Part shown: positions 42,951-50,702 of the stretch, one piece after another
Layout: each line of letters begins with the position of its first letter
Numbering within the stretch: position 1 is the first letter of the stretch
NCBI GenBank assembly: GCA_021791875.1
Contig: JAJYVU010000004.1
Coordinates: 60,609-124,608, forward strand
Reading direction: 5' to 3'
Length of the DNA stretch: 64,000 nt
Origin: Acidobacteriota bacterium
GTDB taxonomy: Bacteria > Acidobacteriota > Terriglobia > Terriglobales > Acidobacteriaceae
The notes under the pieces: generated by a model
Databases searched by the model: none
Told to the model about the DNA's origin: nothing
What the model saw: only the letters and a program-made list of their open reading frames with translations
Program-made: the position numbers and the translations under genes

Positions 42951-43832
42951 ATGACGTACCGCGGTGACTCCACCCTGCGAAGGCGCCGATCTTTACCCGC
43001 TGCCGTCAGCTTCGTCTCAAAGCTGAATGGATGCACTCAACCTTCAATTGTCATGACTACAGGCGCGGAGCTCTGGGTTCTTAAGTTCAGGAATTTCGGA
43101 AACCCCAACGCCTTGCTTAATGAGGCCGTCGGCACAGGACTGATGTCCCAAATGGGTCTTCCCACTCCTAGATGGAGCCCTATTCTCGTCACGGATGAGT
43201 TTATCGATAGCCATCCTGAGGCATGGTTTCAGCGTCCCGGCATAACCGCCCTCCGGCCGGAACCCGGTCTGCATTTCGGCTCCCGCCTTACGCTATCGGC
43301 AGACGGGCTTCCAACCTACCAGGTAATCCCAACCCTTTGGCATGATCGCGTCGCGAACCGAGAAGATTTTGCCGGCGCATTGGTGGCCGACCTGTGGACC
43401 AACAATTGTGACCGGAGGCAATGCCTGTTTCTCTCTACCGGCCACAAACTGCACGCTACATTTATCGATAACAATGCTTGCTTCGGCGGATTTAAGGGAA
43501 CGGCACGCGCATCTCCTCGGCTACTTATGATGCCTAGTCCACAGCTTTTCGTGGAGGCGCTGAAAGAGAGCGTTCTCTCGCATTGGAAGAGGGTCGTCGA
43601 CCGAATCAGTGAAGCGCCTCTGGATCAACTCTTCGAGCAGATTCCATCTGAGTGGGCGGATGCCTCGGCAGTCCACCACACTCGTGCCCAACTCACGTCG
43701 AGGCACAACCGACTTGAAGTTATGCTCGCTGAGGCTGTTGCGTATCTCCGCGGCGGCGCTGTCGGCGTTGATGTGAGTGCTCGCTCGACTCTGGAGCCGC
43801 GAAGGACGTCCAGTTGGGGCAAACAGGTGTAG
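42951..43832 (+). CDS. HipA-like kinase domain protein
   Basis: A 293-aa protein. ELWVLKFRNFGNPNALLNEAVGTGLMSQMGLPTPRWSPILV resembles the N-lobe of stand-alone HipA-like kinases (HipA_2 type), with a Lys in VLKF. LVADLWTNNCDRRQCLF and HATFIDNNACFGG fit the catalytic N-x-D-R and metal-binding (DFG-like) motifs. It lacks the HipA N-terminal subdomain and no HipB-type HTH gene is adjacent, so a classical toxin-antitoxin pair is not shown. Composition differs from neighbours. The target is unknown. Confidence 0.65.
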   Translation: MTYRGDSTLRRRRSLPAAVSFVSKLNGCTQPSIVMTTGAELWVLKFRNFGNPNALLNEAVGTGLMSQMGLPTPRWSPILVTDEFIDSHPEAWFQRPGITALRPEPGLHFGSRLTLSADGLPTYQVIPTLWHDRVANREDFAGALVADLWTNNCDRRQCLFLSTGHKLHATFIDNNACFGGFKGTARASPRLLMMPSPQLFVEALKESVLSHWKRVVDRISEAPLDQLFEQIPSEWADASAVHHTRAQLTSRHNRLEVMLAEAVAYLRGGAVGVDVSARSTLEPRRTSSWGKQV

Positions 43833-44032
43833 TCACCACCTGGAGTCACCCCCCTCACGCGCGTTTTCTCTTCTGATTCAGCCGAACGATATACGGGAAG
43901 GCTCCTGTATTGGCAGTACGATGTCTATAATGACATCGCTTGATCGCAAGCGGAATTGAACATCGGCAGCCGTTGCCAGTGTCACAATATCGGAATTGAT
44001 CCGTCAAACTAGCGCGATACTCAAAATCGGGA

Positions 44033-44479
44033 ATGGCAAACGCGTTTCTGAGATCTTTTGCTGGGAGATGGCAGGAAGCGGAATATATTTCAAACGAGCC
44101 TCGATACCCGCAAGGGAAAAGCGGTCCAGGCGATTGGACAACGTGCATGACCAAAGAACCCCTGAAGTACGTACAAGTCGACTATGTACCATCTGCGGCT
44201 GACCAACGAGGAGTTCCATGGGTTCTTGTTGCTGTTGATTCGGAAGATCCTGATGGAATGGTGAGAATCATTGAGGCGGAACGATGTTGGTCTCAAGTCG
44301 AGGCTGACGATAAGGAATATTTGGAAGCCTTGTTGGCTGACTGGAAGAAAACATCCAATCGTGACGGGGACGCGCTCCTTGCGTCGCTTGGCGAACTGTC
44401 CCTTGGACCAATCAGAACGGCTTCGACAGGTCAGTGCGCTCAAGAAGATATCGCAACCGCTTTCAAGCATGCCAACTGA
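44033..44479 (+). CDS. Hypothetical protein next to the HipA-like kinase
   Basis: A 148-aa ORF, acidic, with no recognisable domain. The middle reads KYVQVDYVPSAADQRGVPWVLVAVDSEDPDGMVRIIEAERCWSQVEADDKEYLEALLADW, which looks like a folded alpha/beta protein with real amino-acid bias. The start is unsure: CGGGA abuts the ATG at 44033, and an ATG at 44148 also exists. It is 200 bp after the kinase gene in the same low-GC patch, so it may be its partner or substrate. Confidence 0.5.
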   Translation: MANAFLRSFAGRWQEAEYISNEPRYPQGKSGPGDWTTCMTKEPLKYVQVDYVPSAADQRGVPWVLVAVDSEDPDGMVRIIEAERCWSQVEADDKEYLEALLADWKKTSNRDGDALLASLGELSLGPIRTASTGQCAQEDIATAFKHAN

Positions 44480-44704
44480 GTCCCAGGGGGTATATCGGCG
44501 CGGATTCGGTCACGATACAACTCGCCGTGAAGTCCATACCCCATAATGCTCCCCCTCGCACCATTGCATTACACAATGCCGGTTCTACTGACTCCTGCCA
44601 CCGAACTGTGCAAATTGGCATGAATTCAAAAATGGGGTAATCGATATCGTGATGGCCCTTCCTTGACTCCCGCTCCGGGCTCTCGCATCATCAAAAGAGC
44701 CACT

Positions 44705-45001
44705 ATGAAGCCTGCCCCCAGACACTGGAAAGCGCTCGCATGCCTGCTCAGTCTGGTACTCGTCTGCTTCATGACGGTCGAGGTCTCGCACGGCCACCCC
44801 GCAAACGACCCCTCAGGCCAGCATTGCCAGATCTGCGCGATGGCCCACATGGCCGTCGAAAACCACCCCACGGTCTTCACCCAGCGCATTGAGCACGTCG
44901 TCGCGGCCATCATTCCGGCAGAACCCCAGGCTGGCTCCCGCTCTGTCGTCTTTACGCGCTTCATACGCCCTCCGCCCGGCGTCTCCATCCTTTTCGCGTA
45001 G
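44705..45001 (+). CDS. Small exported Cys/His-rich protein (DUF2946-like)
   Basis: A 98-aa protein. The ATG at 44705 starts a leader (RHWKALACLLSLVLVCFMTVEVSHGH). The mature part has HCQICAMAHMAVENH, a CxxC with flanking His that resembles the DUF2946 metal-binding motif. It may bind copper or another metal in the envelope. It lies upstream of a TonB-dependent receptor on the same strand, a pairing that would suit metal or metallophore uptake. The spacer between them is palindromic copy 4, which begins in its stop codon. Confidence 0.6.
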   Translation: MKPAPRHWKALACLLSLVLVCFMTVEVSHGHPANDPSGQHCQICAMAHMAVENHPTVFTQRIEHVVAAIIPAEPQAGSRSVVFTRFIRPPPGVSILFA

Positions 45002-45110
45002 AGCAGATTTCCTCAAGCTGCACCGAAAAGCAACAGCTCGCTGTGGCCTTTCCATGATGAAATGACGTCCCTCTTAATCCGGGTCAGCAGAAAATCAGGA
45101 AATCCGCTCT
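45000..45110. repeat. Long palindromic intergenic element, copy 4 (111 bp)
   Basis: The ends AGAGCAGATTTCCT (45000-45013) and AGAGCGGATTTCCT (complement of 45097-45110) match at 13 of 14. TTTC-N6-GAAA (45049-45062) is at the exact midpoint. The element begins in the TAG stop of the preceding gene and ends 75 bp before the TonB receptor ATG. Confidence 0.72.
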
Positions 45111-45184
45111 CGTACTCATCCACGCGCTGCCGGTTCATTGCAGGCGTGTAGCAGTACCCGCAGCAATACACTTCTGGAGACACC

Positions 45185-47977
45185 ATGGTTTTCCCCTCTT
45201 TTGGTAAGAGGCTGTGCGCTCTTTTCCTCTTTTGCTCGTCTCTCTGTTTCCTCTCCTCCGCGCATGCGCAACCGCGCACAGAAGGCAGTATCATCGGGAC
45301 GGTCACGGACATATCCGGCGCCGTCATCCCCGGCGCCAGCGTCAAGCTCGTCAATCCGGTCAGCCACCTCACCCGCTCCGCCACCACAGGCAGCAGCGGC
45401 GTCTTTCATTTCCCCGCGCTCCCGTTCGGCAATTACAGGCTCACCGTCCGCTCCAAGGGCTTTGCCGTCACCTCGCAAGCCGTCGGTATCACGTCCATCC
45501 TGCCGCAGACGCTCACCATCGCCCTCAAGGTCGCCGCGGCCACGCAGACCGTCACCGTGCAGGCTGCCGGGCCTCTCAGCACGCCCACCGCGCTCCAGAC
45601 CACTGTCGCCCGCGCAACTTTCACCAAAATCCCGCTGGAAAGCAGTACCTCTGCCATCAGCTCGCTGGTCATGCTCACCACTCCCGGCGTCACGGCTGAC
45701 TCCAACGGCATGATCCACGGCATGGGCGACCACGCCGAAAACACCTACTCTCTTGACGGCGAGCCCATCACTGACCAGATGAGCAAGACCTTCTCCAACC
45801 AGCTCCCGTCCAATGCCATCCAGTCCGTCAAGGTCATCTCCGGCGCGCCGCCCGCCCAGTATGGAGACAAGACCAGCCTCGTCATTGAGGTAACGACCCG
45901 CTCCGGAGAAGGCGTCACCCATCCCACTGGCAGCGTCTCCAGCTCCTACGGAGCCTTCGGAACCGCCACCAGCGGCTTCGATATCAGCTATGGCGGCCAG
46001 AAATGGGGCAACTTCTTCGAAATCGACGGCCTCAATTCCGGCCGCTTCCTCGACGCGCCCGAATTCTCCGTCTTCCATGACCTGGGCAATCAGGAAAACG
46101 CCTTCGACCGCATCGACCGCCAGTTCGACCCGCACGACTCCATTCGCCTCGACCTCAACTACAGCCGCTCCTGGTTCCAGACGCCCAACACCTACGACAA
46201 TCTCAATATTCAGAACGTAATCCGCGGCGGCAACGGCCCCAATCCCGTCTTCGCCAACGTCGGCAACGCCGATCAGCGCGCAAAAATCGGCACCTTCGAC
46301 ATTGCTCCCACCTACACCCGCCTCATCAGCAACAGCGCCGTCTTCACCTTTGGCGTCTATGTCCGCAGAACATCCTTCAACTACATCCCCACCAACAACC
46401 CTCTTGGCGATCTCGGCCCCACTGACCTGCAGCAGGAATCCATCGCCCAGCAGCGCTCGCTCCTCAACGCTGGCGCCGTCACCACCCTCACCTGGACCCA
46501 CGGCATCAATACCGTCCTCGCGGGCGCCGACTACAACTCCGCCTTCCTCAATGAGCACTTCCACCTCGGCATCGTCAACAACCTTCTCAACGCCCCCTGC
46601 CTCAACGCAGCCGGCAATCCCATCTACGGCTACTCCAGCCCTTCCAACTGCCCCATCGGAGACTATGGCAATCCCGGCTTCAACACCGCGCTCGCGCCCT
46701 ACGACCTCACGCGCGGCGGCAGCCTCTATACCTTCAACGGCCACGCCGACATAAAAACCACCGGCCTCTACGTCGAGGATCAGATCAAGTCCGGCCCTTG
46801 GTTTGCCAACGTCGGCATGCGCGGAGACCTCTACAACGGCCTCAGCTCCGCCAGCCAGGCCGAGCCTCGCGTCAACGTCGCCTACACCATCGTGCGCACC
46901 GGTACAATCCTGCGCACCTCCTACGCCCGCACCCTCGAAACGCCTTACAACGAGAATCTCGTCCTCTCTAGCGAAGGCTGTGCCAACCGCGTTCTGTCAC
47001 CGCTGCTCAGTTGTTCGTCCAACTTCACCACTCCGCTGCGCGCCGGCCCCCGCGATGAAACCCATGTCGGCTTCGAGCAGCACATCGGACGCCACCTCAA
47101 CGTCAGCGCCGACTATATCTGGAAGTACACCCAGTTCGGCGGCGACTTCAGCGTTCTCGGCAACACGCCCATCACCTTCCCCATCGAATGGCATAACTCC
47201 AAAATCACCGGCATCGCCGGTCGCGTCGATGTCACTCACTTCCGCCGCCTGCTCGCCTACATGGCCTTCTCATCCGTGGCCGCACGCTTCTTCCCGCCGC
47301 AGGTCGCAGGCGCCGGCGCAACCGTCGGTCAAACTGGATTCCCCTTCCGCATCGACCACGACGAGAAATTCAACCAGACCACCCACATCCAATACTCGCT
47401 GCCCCTGCCCACTGCCCCCTGGATCGGCTTCAACTGGCGATTCGACAGCGGCATGGTCGCCGCTGCCGTGCCCTGTTACAACCCGCTCTCCCACGACGCC
47501 AACAGCGCCTGCGCCAACAGCTCCACCACTCTCAACGGTCAGCCCGCCATCGCCCTGGTCGATAACAACCTGCCGCCCGGAAAAAATCCCATCACCGGCG
47601 GGCCCGTCTACGTTCCCCTCACCGCCGATCAGGAAATGCAGGCCGGCCTCGAGTGCGATGGTGTCAAAGCCACGCTCGGCCATCCGCTGCCCGCGGTCTG
47701 CCCGGCAAATGAACTCACTTCCTCGGTCGTCTACATTCCCGCTCCCGGCACTGGCGACAACGACCACAATCCGCCTCGCGTTCGGCCGCGAAGCCTCTTC
47801 GATCTCTCCGTCGGCGACAGCAATCTCTTCGCCCGCGGCAAGCGCCGCTGGAGCGTCGTATTCACCGCCCTCAACATCTCCAACAAGTACGCTCTTTATA
47901 ACTTCCTCTCCACTTTCAGCGGCACACACTATGTCACTCCCCGCGCGCTGACAGCAAAAATCGCATACCACTTCTAG
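45185..47977 (+). CDS. TonB-dependent receptor with carboxypeptidase-regulatory-like domain (Oar-like)
   Basis: A 930-aa outer-membrane protein. GGAGACACC precedes the ATG. The signal peptide ends SSAHAQP. EGSIIGTVTDISGAVIPGASVKLVNPVSHLTRSATTGSSGVFHFPALPFGNYRLTV is the CarboxypepD_reg domain (residues about 30-115). The plug follows (GMGDHAENTYSLDGEPITDQM, QLPSNAIQSVKVISGAPPAQYGDKTSLVIEVTTRSG). The rest is a beta-barrel ending in F. It imports a ligand that is not predictable. It is flanked by palindromic elements on both sides (45000 and 48005). Confidence 0.92.
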   Translation: MVFPSFGKRLCALFLFCSSLCFLSSAHAQPRTEGSIIGTVTDISGAVIPGASVKLVNPVSHLTRSATTGSSGVFHFPALPFGNYRLTVRSKGFAVTSQAVGITSILPQTLTIALKVAAATQTVTVQAAGPLSTPTALQTTVARATFTKIPLESSTSAISSLVMLTTPGVTADSNGMIHGMGDHAENTYSLDGEPITDQMSKTFSNQLPSNAIQSVKVISGAPPAQYGDKTSLVIEVTTRSGEGVTHPTGSVSSSYGAFGTATSGFDISYGGQKWGNFFEIDGLNSGRFLDAPEFSVFHDLGNQENAFDRIDRQFDPHDSIRLDLNYSRSWFQTPNTYDNLNIQNVIRGGNGPNPVFANVGNADQRAKIGTFDIAPTYTRLISNSAVFTFGVYVRRTSFNYIPTNNPLGDLGPTDLQQESIAQQRSLLNAGAVTTLTWTHGINTVLAGADYNSAFLNEHFHLGIVNNLLNAPCLNAAGNPIYGYSSPSNCPIGDYGNPGFNTALAPYDLTRGGSLYTFNGHADIKTTGLYVEDQIKSGPWFANVGMRGDLYNGLSSASQAEPRVNVAYTIVRTGTILRTSYARTLETPYNENLVLSSEGCANRVLSPLLSCSSNFTTPLRAGPRDETHVGFEQHIGRHLNVSADYIWKYTQFGGDFSVLGNTPITFPIEWHNSKITGIAGRVDVTHFRRLLAYMAFSSVAARFFPPQVAGAGATVGQTGFPFRIDHDEKFNQTTHIQYSLPLPTAPWIGFNWRFDSGMVAAAVPCYNPLSHDANSACANSSTTLNGQPAIALVDNNLPPGKNPITGGPVYVPLTADQEMQAGLECDGVKATLGHPLPAVCPANELTSSVVYIPAPGTGDNDHNPPRVRPRSLFDLSVGDSNLFARGKRRWSVVFTALNISNKYALYNFLSTFSGTHYVTPRALTAKIAYHF

Positions 47978-48525
47978 GGCAATTCCTGAGTTGCTGTGGC
48001 CCTTGAGCATTTCCCCTATTGGCATAAACCGAAGAGAGAATCTCAACGCAGCTTTTCCGTTAAGAAAAGCTGCGCCTGGTTGAATTCAGGAAGTTTACAG
48101 TAATAGGGGAACTGCTCTAAGCCGGTACACTCAAGTCGACGCGACCAGCAGGGAGCGGCGACACTGCTAAAAAACGGCAACCACACAATAACGCAGGAAT
48201 TGCCATAAGCTGCTGCATCCCATGCTTCGTCTCCCCGGCGAAGCATGGCCCCTGACATAAACAGGACTTATATGCGAGCAACCCTCCGCAGAGGTGGATA
48301 TCTGTTGCTGACAGGAAGCTGACTCCGCTTCCGCGTGTCAATTACTGGCGGACACAACCGGTCTATAAATCTTCTCCAGAACTTATCGGCAACTGAAAGA
48401 TTGTGGCCGCTTTCCTGCCATGCAATCCGGAAATGTTATCCCAGATGACACTTTCCTGTGCTTCTTGTTCCATTTTTGATTCGCGCCTTTGACGCAATGA
48501 CTCTTATGTGGGTTACACTGCCACT
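47978..48525. other. 548-bp gap with several hairpins and no gene
   Basis: Contains palindromic copy 5 (48005-48117), a 10-bp stem at 48220-48248 (loop 9) and a 6-bp stem at 48314-48332. No supported ORF. It could hold a terminator for the receptor gene, but none has a T-run. A structured RNA is possible. Confidence 0.5.
48005..48117. repeat. Long palindromic intergenic element, copy 5 (113 bp)
   Basis: The ends GAGCATTTCCCCTATT (48005-48020) and GAGCAGTTCCCCTATT (complement of 48102-48117) match at 15 of 16. The centre is a strong hairpin CGCAGCTTTTC-N6-GAAAAGCTGCG (48047-48074), within 0.5 bp of the midpoint. Confidence 0.8.
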
Positions 48526-48738
48526 GTGAATACTTCAACCTTAGTTTCCGAACTCGACAAACAGATCGCCCGTCTGCGCGAAGCGCGTAACCTTCTCACT
48601 GACGAATCCGGCACAGCTCGTCGTCGCCGGAATGCGCATCAGAAACCCGCTAAGAAACGCGTATTAAGTGCGGAGGCGCGCGCTAAGATGGCTGCTGCGC
48701 AAAAGCGCCGCTGGGCTGCATACCGCAAGGCAAAGTAA
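48526..48738 (+). CDS. Small basic protein with coiled-coil N-terminus and Lys/Arg-rich tail
   Basis: A 70-aa protein from the GTG at 48526: STLVSELDKQIARLREARNLL is an amphipathic, coiled-coil-like helix. The C-terminal half, with RRRRNAHQKPAKKRVLS and EARAKMAAAQKRRWAAYRKAK, is strongly basic. It looks like a nucleic-acid-binding or ribosome-associated small protein; the exact function is unknown. There is no Shine-Dalgarno, and a TACACT (48514-48519) ends 6 bp before the GTG, so a leaderless transcript is plausible. An in-frame GTG at 48508 is less likely. Confidence 0.6.
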   Translation: MNTSTLVSELDKQIARLREARNLLTDESGTARRRRNAHQKPAKKRVLSAEARAKMAAAQKRRWAAYRKAK

Positions 48739-48942
48739 CTTCCAGCGCTTTCGCCTGCTATCTCGTTCCGGAGAGTCCTTTCTCCCTTCGCCCGGTACCA
48801 TGTGCTTTGGCGCTTGCGCATGACGTGTATCTCGGCGCCGCTCTCGAGCTCTTGTGATGCAGGCGGGCAGCAGATAACTCGCCGTGATGGACCACCGTGC
48901 CAGTCGCTGACTGGCTCACTCGGAATTTCAGTCACAGCTTTC

Positions 48943-48974
48943 AAAAACTTCAGGGGCCCGTCCCGGACCCCTGA
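48943..48974 (-). terminator. Intrinsic terminator of the GH39 gene
   Basis: TCAGGGG and CCCCTGA (48950-48956 with 48968-48974) form a stem that extends inward with GC pairs, followed on the minus strand by AGTTTTTG. It lies 25 bp past the GH39 stop. Confidence 0.78.
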
Positions 48975-48999
48975 TAAGTGACTCGCTTGTGCCCATCAC

Positions 49000-50544
49000 T
49001 CAGTGTGACTCGCGCACCGTCATCACCGCCAATCCCATCGGCGGCACCGTGACACTCAGTTGCCCGTCATGCACGTCCTCGAGCTGCGGCGGACCTATCT
49101 TGGATGCCTTCTTCAGTTCCTTGATCTGTTCCAGCGTGGGATACTTCGGGCTTCCCATCGCCTTCCACGCCGCCAACGTGTCGCCGTGATGCGCATCTAC
49201 GCGATGAATTCGCGCCACCGCATTCTCGCCCAGCCCTCTCAGGTCAAATTGAATCGTCCTGTCGTGGCCCGCTGCGCCCGGTTCCACCAGGTTCCACGCC
49301 GCAATCACCAGCGTGCCGTCGGCGCGCCGTGTCACCAGCGCATCATCCGCCTTTGCCGGCAGCCGTACGTCACCCAGCTTGTGCAGCAGCGCAAACGCAT
49401 CATACGCCGGCTTCGGAATCCCATTCTCCGCCACCAGCCCGAATCCGCCGTAGAACGGCGTCTTCTTCACACCCTGCTCTTCAAACACGTCCGAGAACGA
49501 CCAGTACGACATCATCTGCACCTTCCCGTCGCACTCACGAATCGTGTTCGCCAGCCATGGCCCCATGTAAATCGAGTCCGTAATGTCCTGGTGATTCGCA
49601 TAGCTCGCGTTGAACTCGCTCCAGATCAGCGGGATATGCGGCCGCGCGGAGTGCAGAATCTCCTCGTGCACTTTATCGACCGCGTAGCACACCATCTGGT
49701 GCGGCGGTATCTTCCGGTCGTCGTGGAACACGTTCTCCGCTGAATCATCTCCGTACACATGCGTCGATACAAAATCCAGCGGCACATGGTCCTTGGTCGC
49801 ATGCGCGATCAAATCTCCTACCCACGCCGCCTGCGCCGTCGCCGGACCGCCCACGCGCAGCCGCGGACTCACCGCCTTCAGCGCCCGCGCTGTGTTGTCG
49901 TACAGCTCGAAGTAGCTCGCCTGTCGCGGCTTACCGCCCCAGAACCCGATGTTCGGCTCGTTCCACACCTCGAAGTACCACGTCGATACTTCCGCAATCC
50001 CATACCGCTGGATCAGGTGCCGCGCAAAAGCCTCGATCAGCGCATCCCACTTGGCATAACTCGACGGCGGAGAAATATTCGGCTTATACCAGAACGCCTG
50101 ATAAATTGGCTTCGCCGCCAGCTCCTTCGGCATGAAGCTGATCTCCACAAAGGGCTTGATCCCGTGCGCCAGCAGCGCGTCGTAAATGTGATCGACATAA
50201 GTCCAGTTATATTCCGGCTTTCCGTCCTTACCTACGCTGTAAACGCCGTTCTCATCGTCCAGAATCCCGTGAAACCGCACATACTCAAACTCCGTGACCT
50301 TCTTCACCTTGGTCAGGTCCTTCTGGTATTGCGCGCGCATCACCAGGTGGGCTCTTCCTGACCCGAACATCTTCTCCCAGAAATGCGGAAACGGCTGCCC
50401 CTGCGCGATGGTATCCACCGTGATGGTCTGCGCCGTACTGCCGGCGGCCATCACAGGAGCACTTGCCGGCTGCTGCGCCGCTGCATACATCGTGCAGCCT
50501 GCCAACAGTGCGGCGGAAATAAAAAGAGACGGGAAGCGAAACAT
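49000..50544 (-). CDS. Secreted GH39 glycoside hydrolase (beta-xylosidase-like)
   Basis: A 514-aa protein. The frame is open to 50682, but the ATG at 50544 (GGAGAAGATC just upstream) begins the signal peptide MFRFPSLFISAALLAGC...AAAQ. The GH39 barrel shows EYVRFHGILDDENGVY, STWYFEVWNEPNIGFWGG (acid/base Glu in WNEPN) and IPLIWSEFNASYANHQD (nucleophile Glu in SEFN). A C-terminal beta-sandwich follows. It is probably a beta-xylosidase or related enzyme. It lies downstream of a TonB receptor on the same strand, with a hairpin terminator between them, so they may be co-regulated. Confidence 0.88.
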   Translation of the reverse strand: MFRFPSLFISAALLAGCTMYAAAQQPASAPVMAAGSTAQTITVDTIAQGQPFPHFWEKMFGSGRAHLVMRAQYQKDLTKVKKVTEFEYVRFHGILDDENGVYSVGKDGKPEYNWTYVDHIYDALLAHGIKPFVEISFMPKELAAKPIYQAFWYKPNISPPSSYAKWDALIEAFARHLIQRYGIAEVSTWYFEVWNEPNIGFWGGKPRQASYFELYDNTARALKAVSPRLRVGGPATAQAAWVGDLIAHATKDHVPLDFVSTHVYGDDSAENVFHDDRKIPPHQMVCYAVDKVHEEILHSARPHIPLIWSEFNASYANHQDITDSIYMGPWLANTIRECDGKVQMMSYWSFSDVFEEQGVKKTPFYGGFGLVAENGIPKPAYDAFALLHKLGDVRLPAKADDALVTRRADGTLVIAAWNLVEPGAAGHDRTIQFDLRGLGENAVARIHRVDAHHGDTLAAWKAMGSPKYPTLEQIKELKKASKIGPPQLEDVHDGQLSVTVPPMGLAVMTVRESH

Positions 50545-50658
50545 GATCTTCTCCAGAAATGGCCGGTAAATGGGTAAATTGCTTACCCGAATAAGATAAC
50601 TGGCGGCTGCACAGAGCGCCTTTCCCGCGCCGTCACACACCGCTCTTGTCTGAGAAAT

Positions 50659-50687
50659 CCGGGGTGCTTCACGCGGAAGCACCCCGG
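50659..50687 (-). terminator. Strong hairpin, candidate terminator of the second TonB receptor
   Basis: CCGGGGTGCTTC and its exact complement form a 12-bp stem with a 5-nt loop, 15 bp past the receptor stop. On the minus strand it is followed by ATTTCTC, a poor T-run. Confidence 0.6.
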
Positions 50688-50702
50688 AAAATCAACCAGC
50701 CG

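Noticed and set aside
45116..46744. 542-codon open frame antisense to the first TonB receptor
   Set aside because: Gly/Val/Glu/Ala-only composition caused by GC-rich codon bias of the sense gene; no domain.
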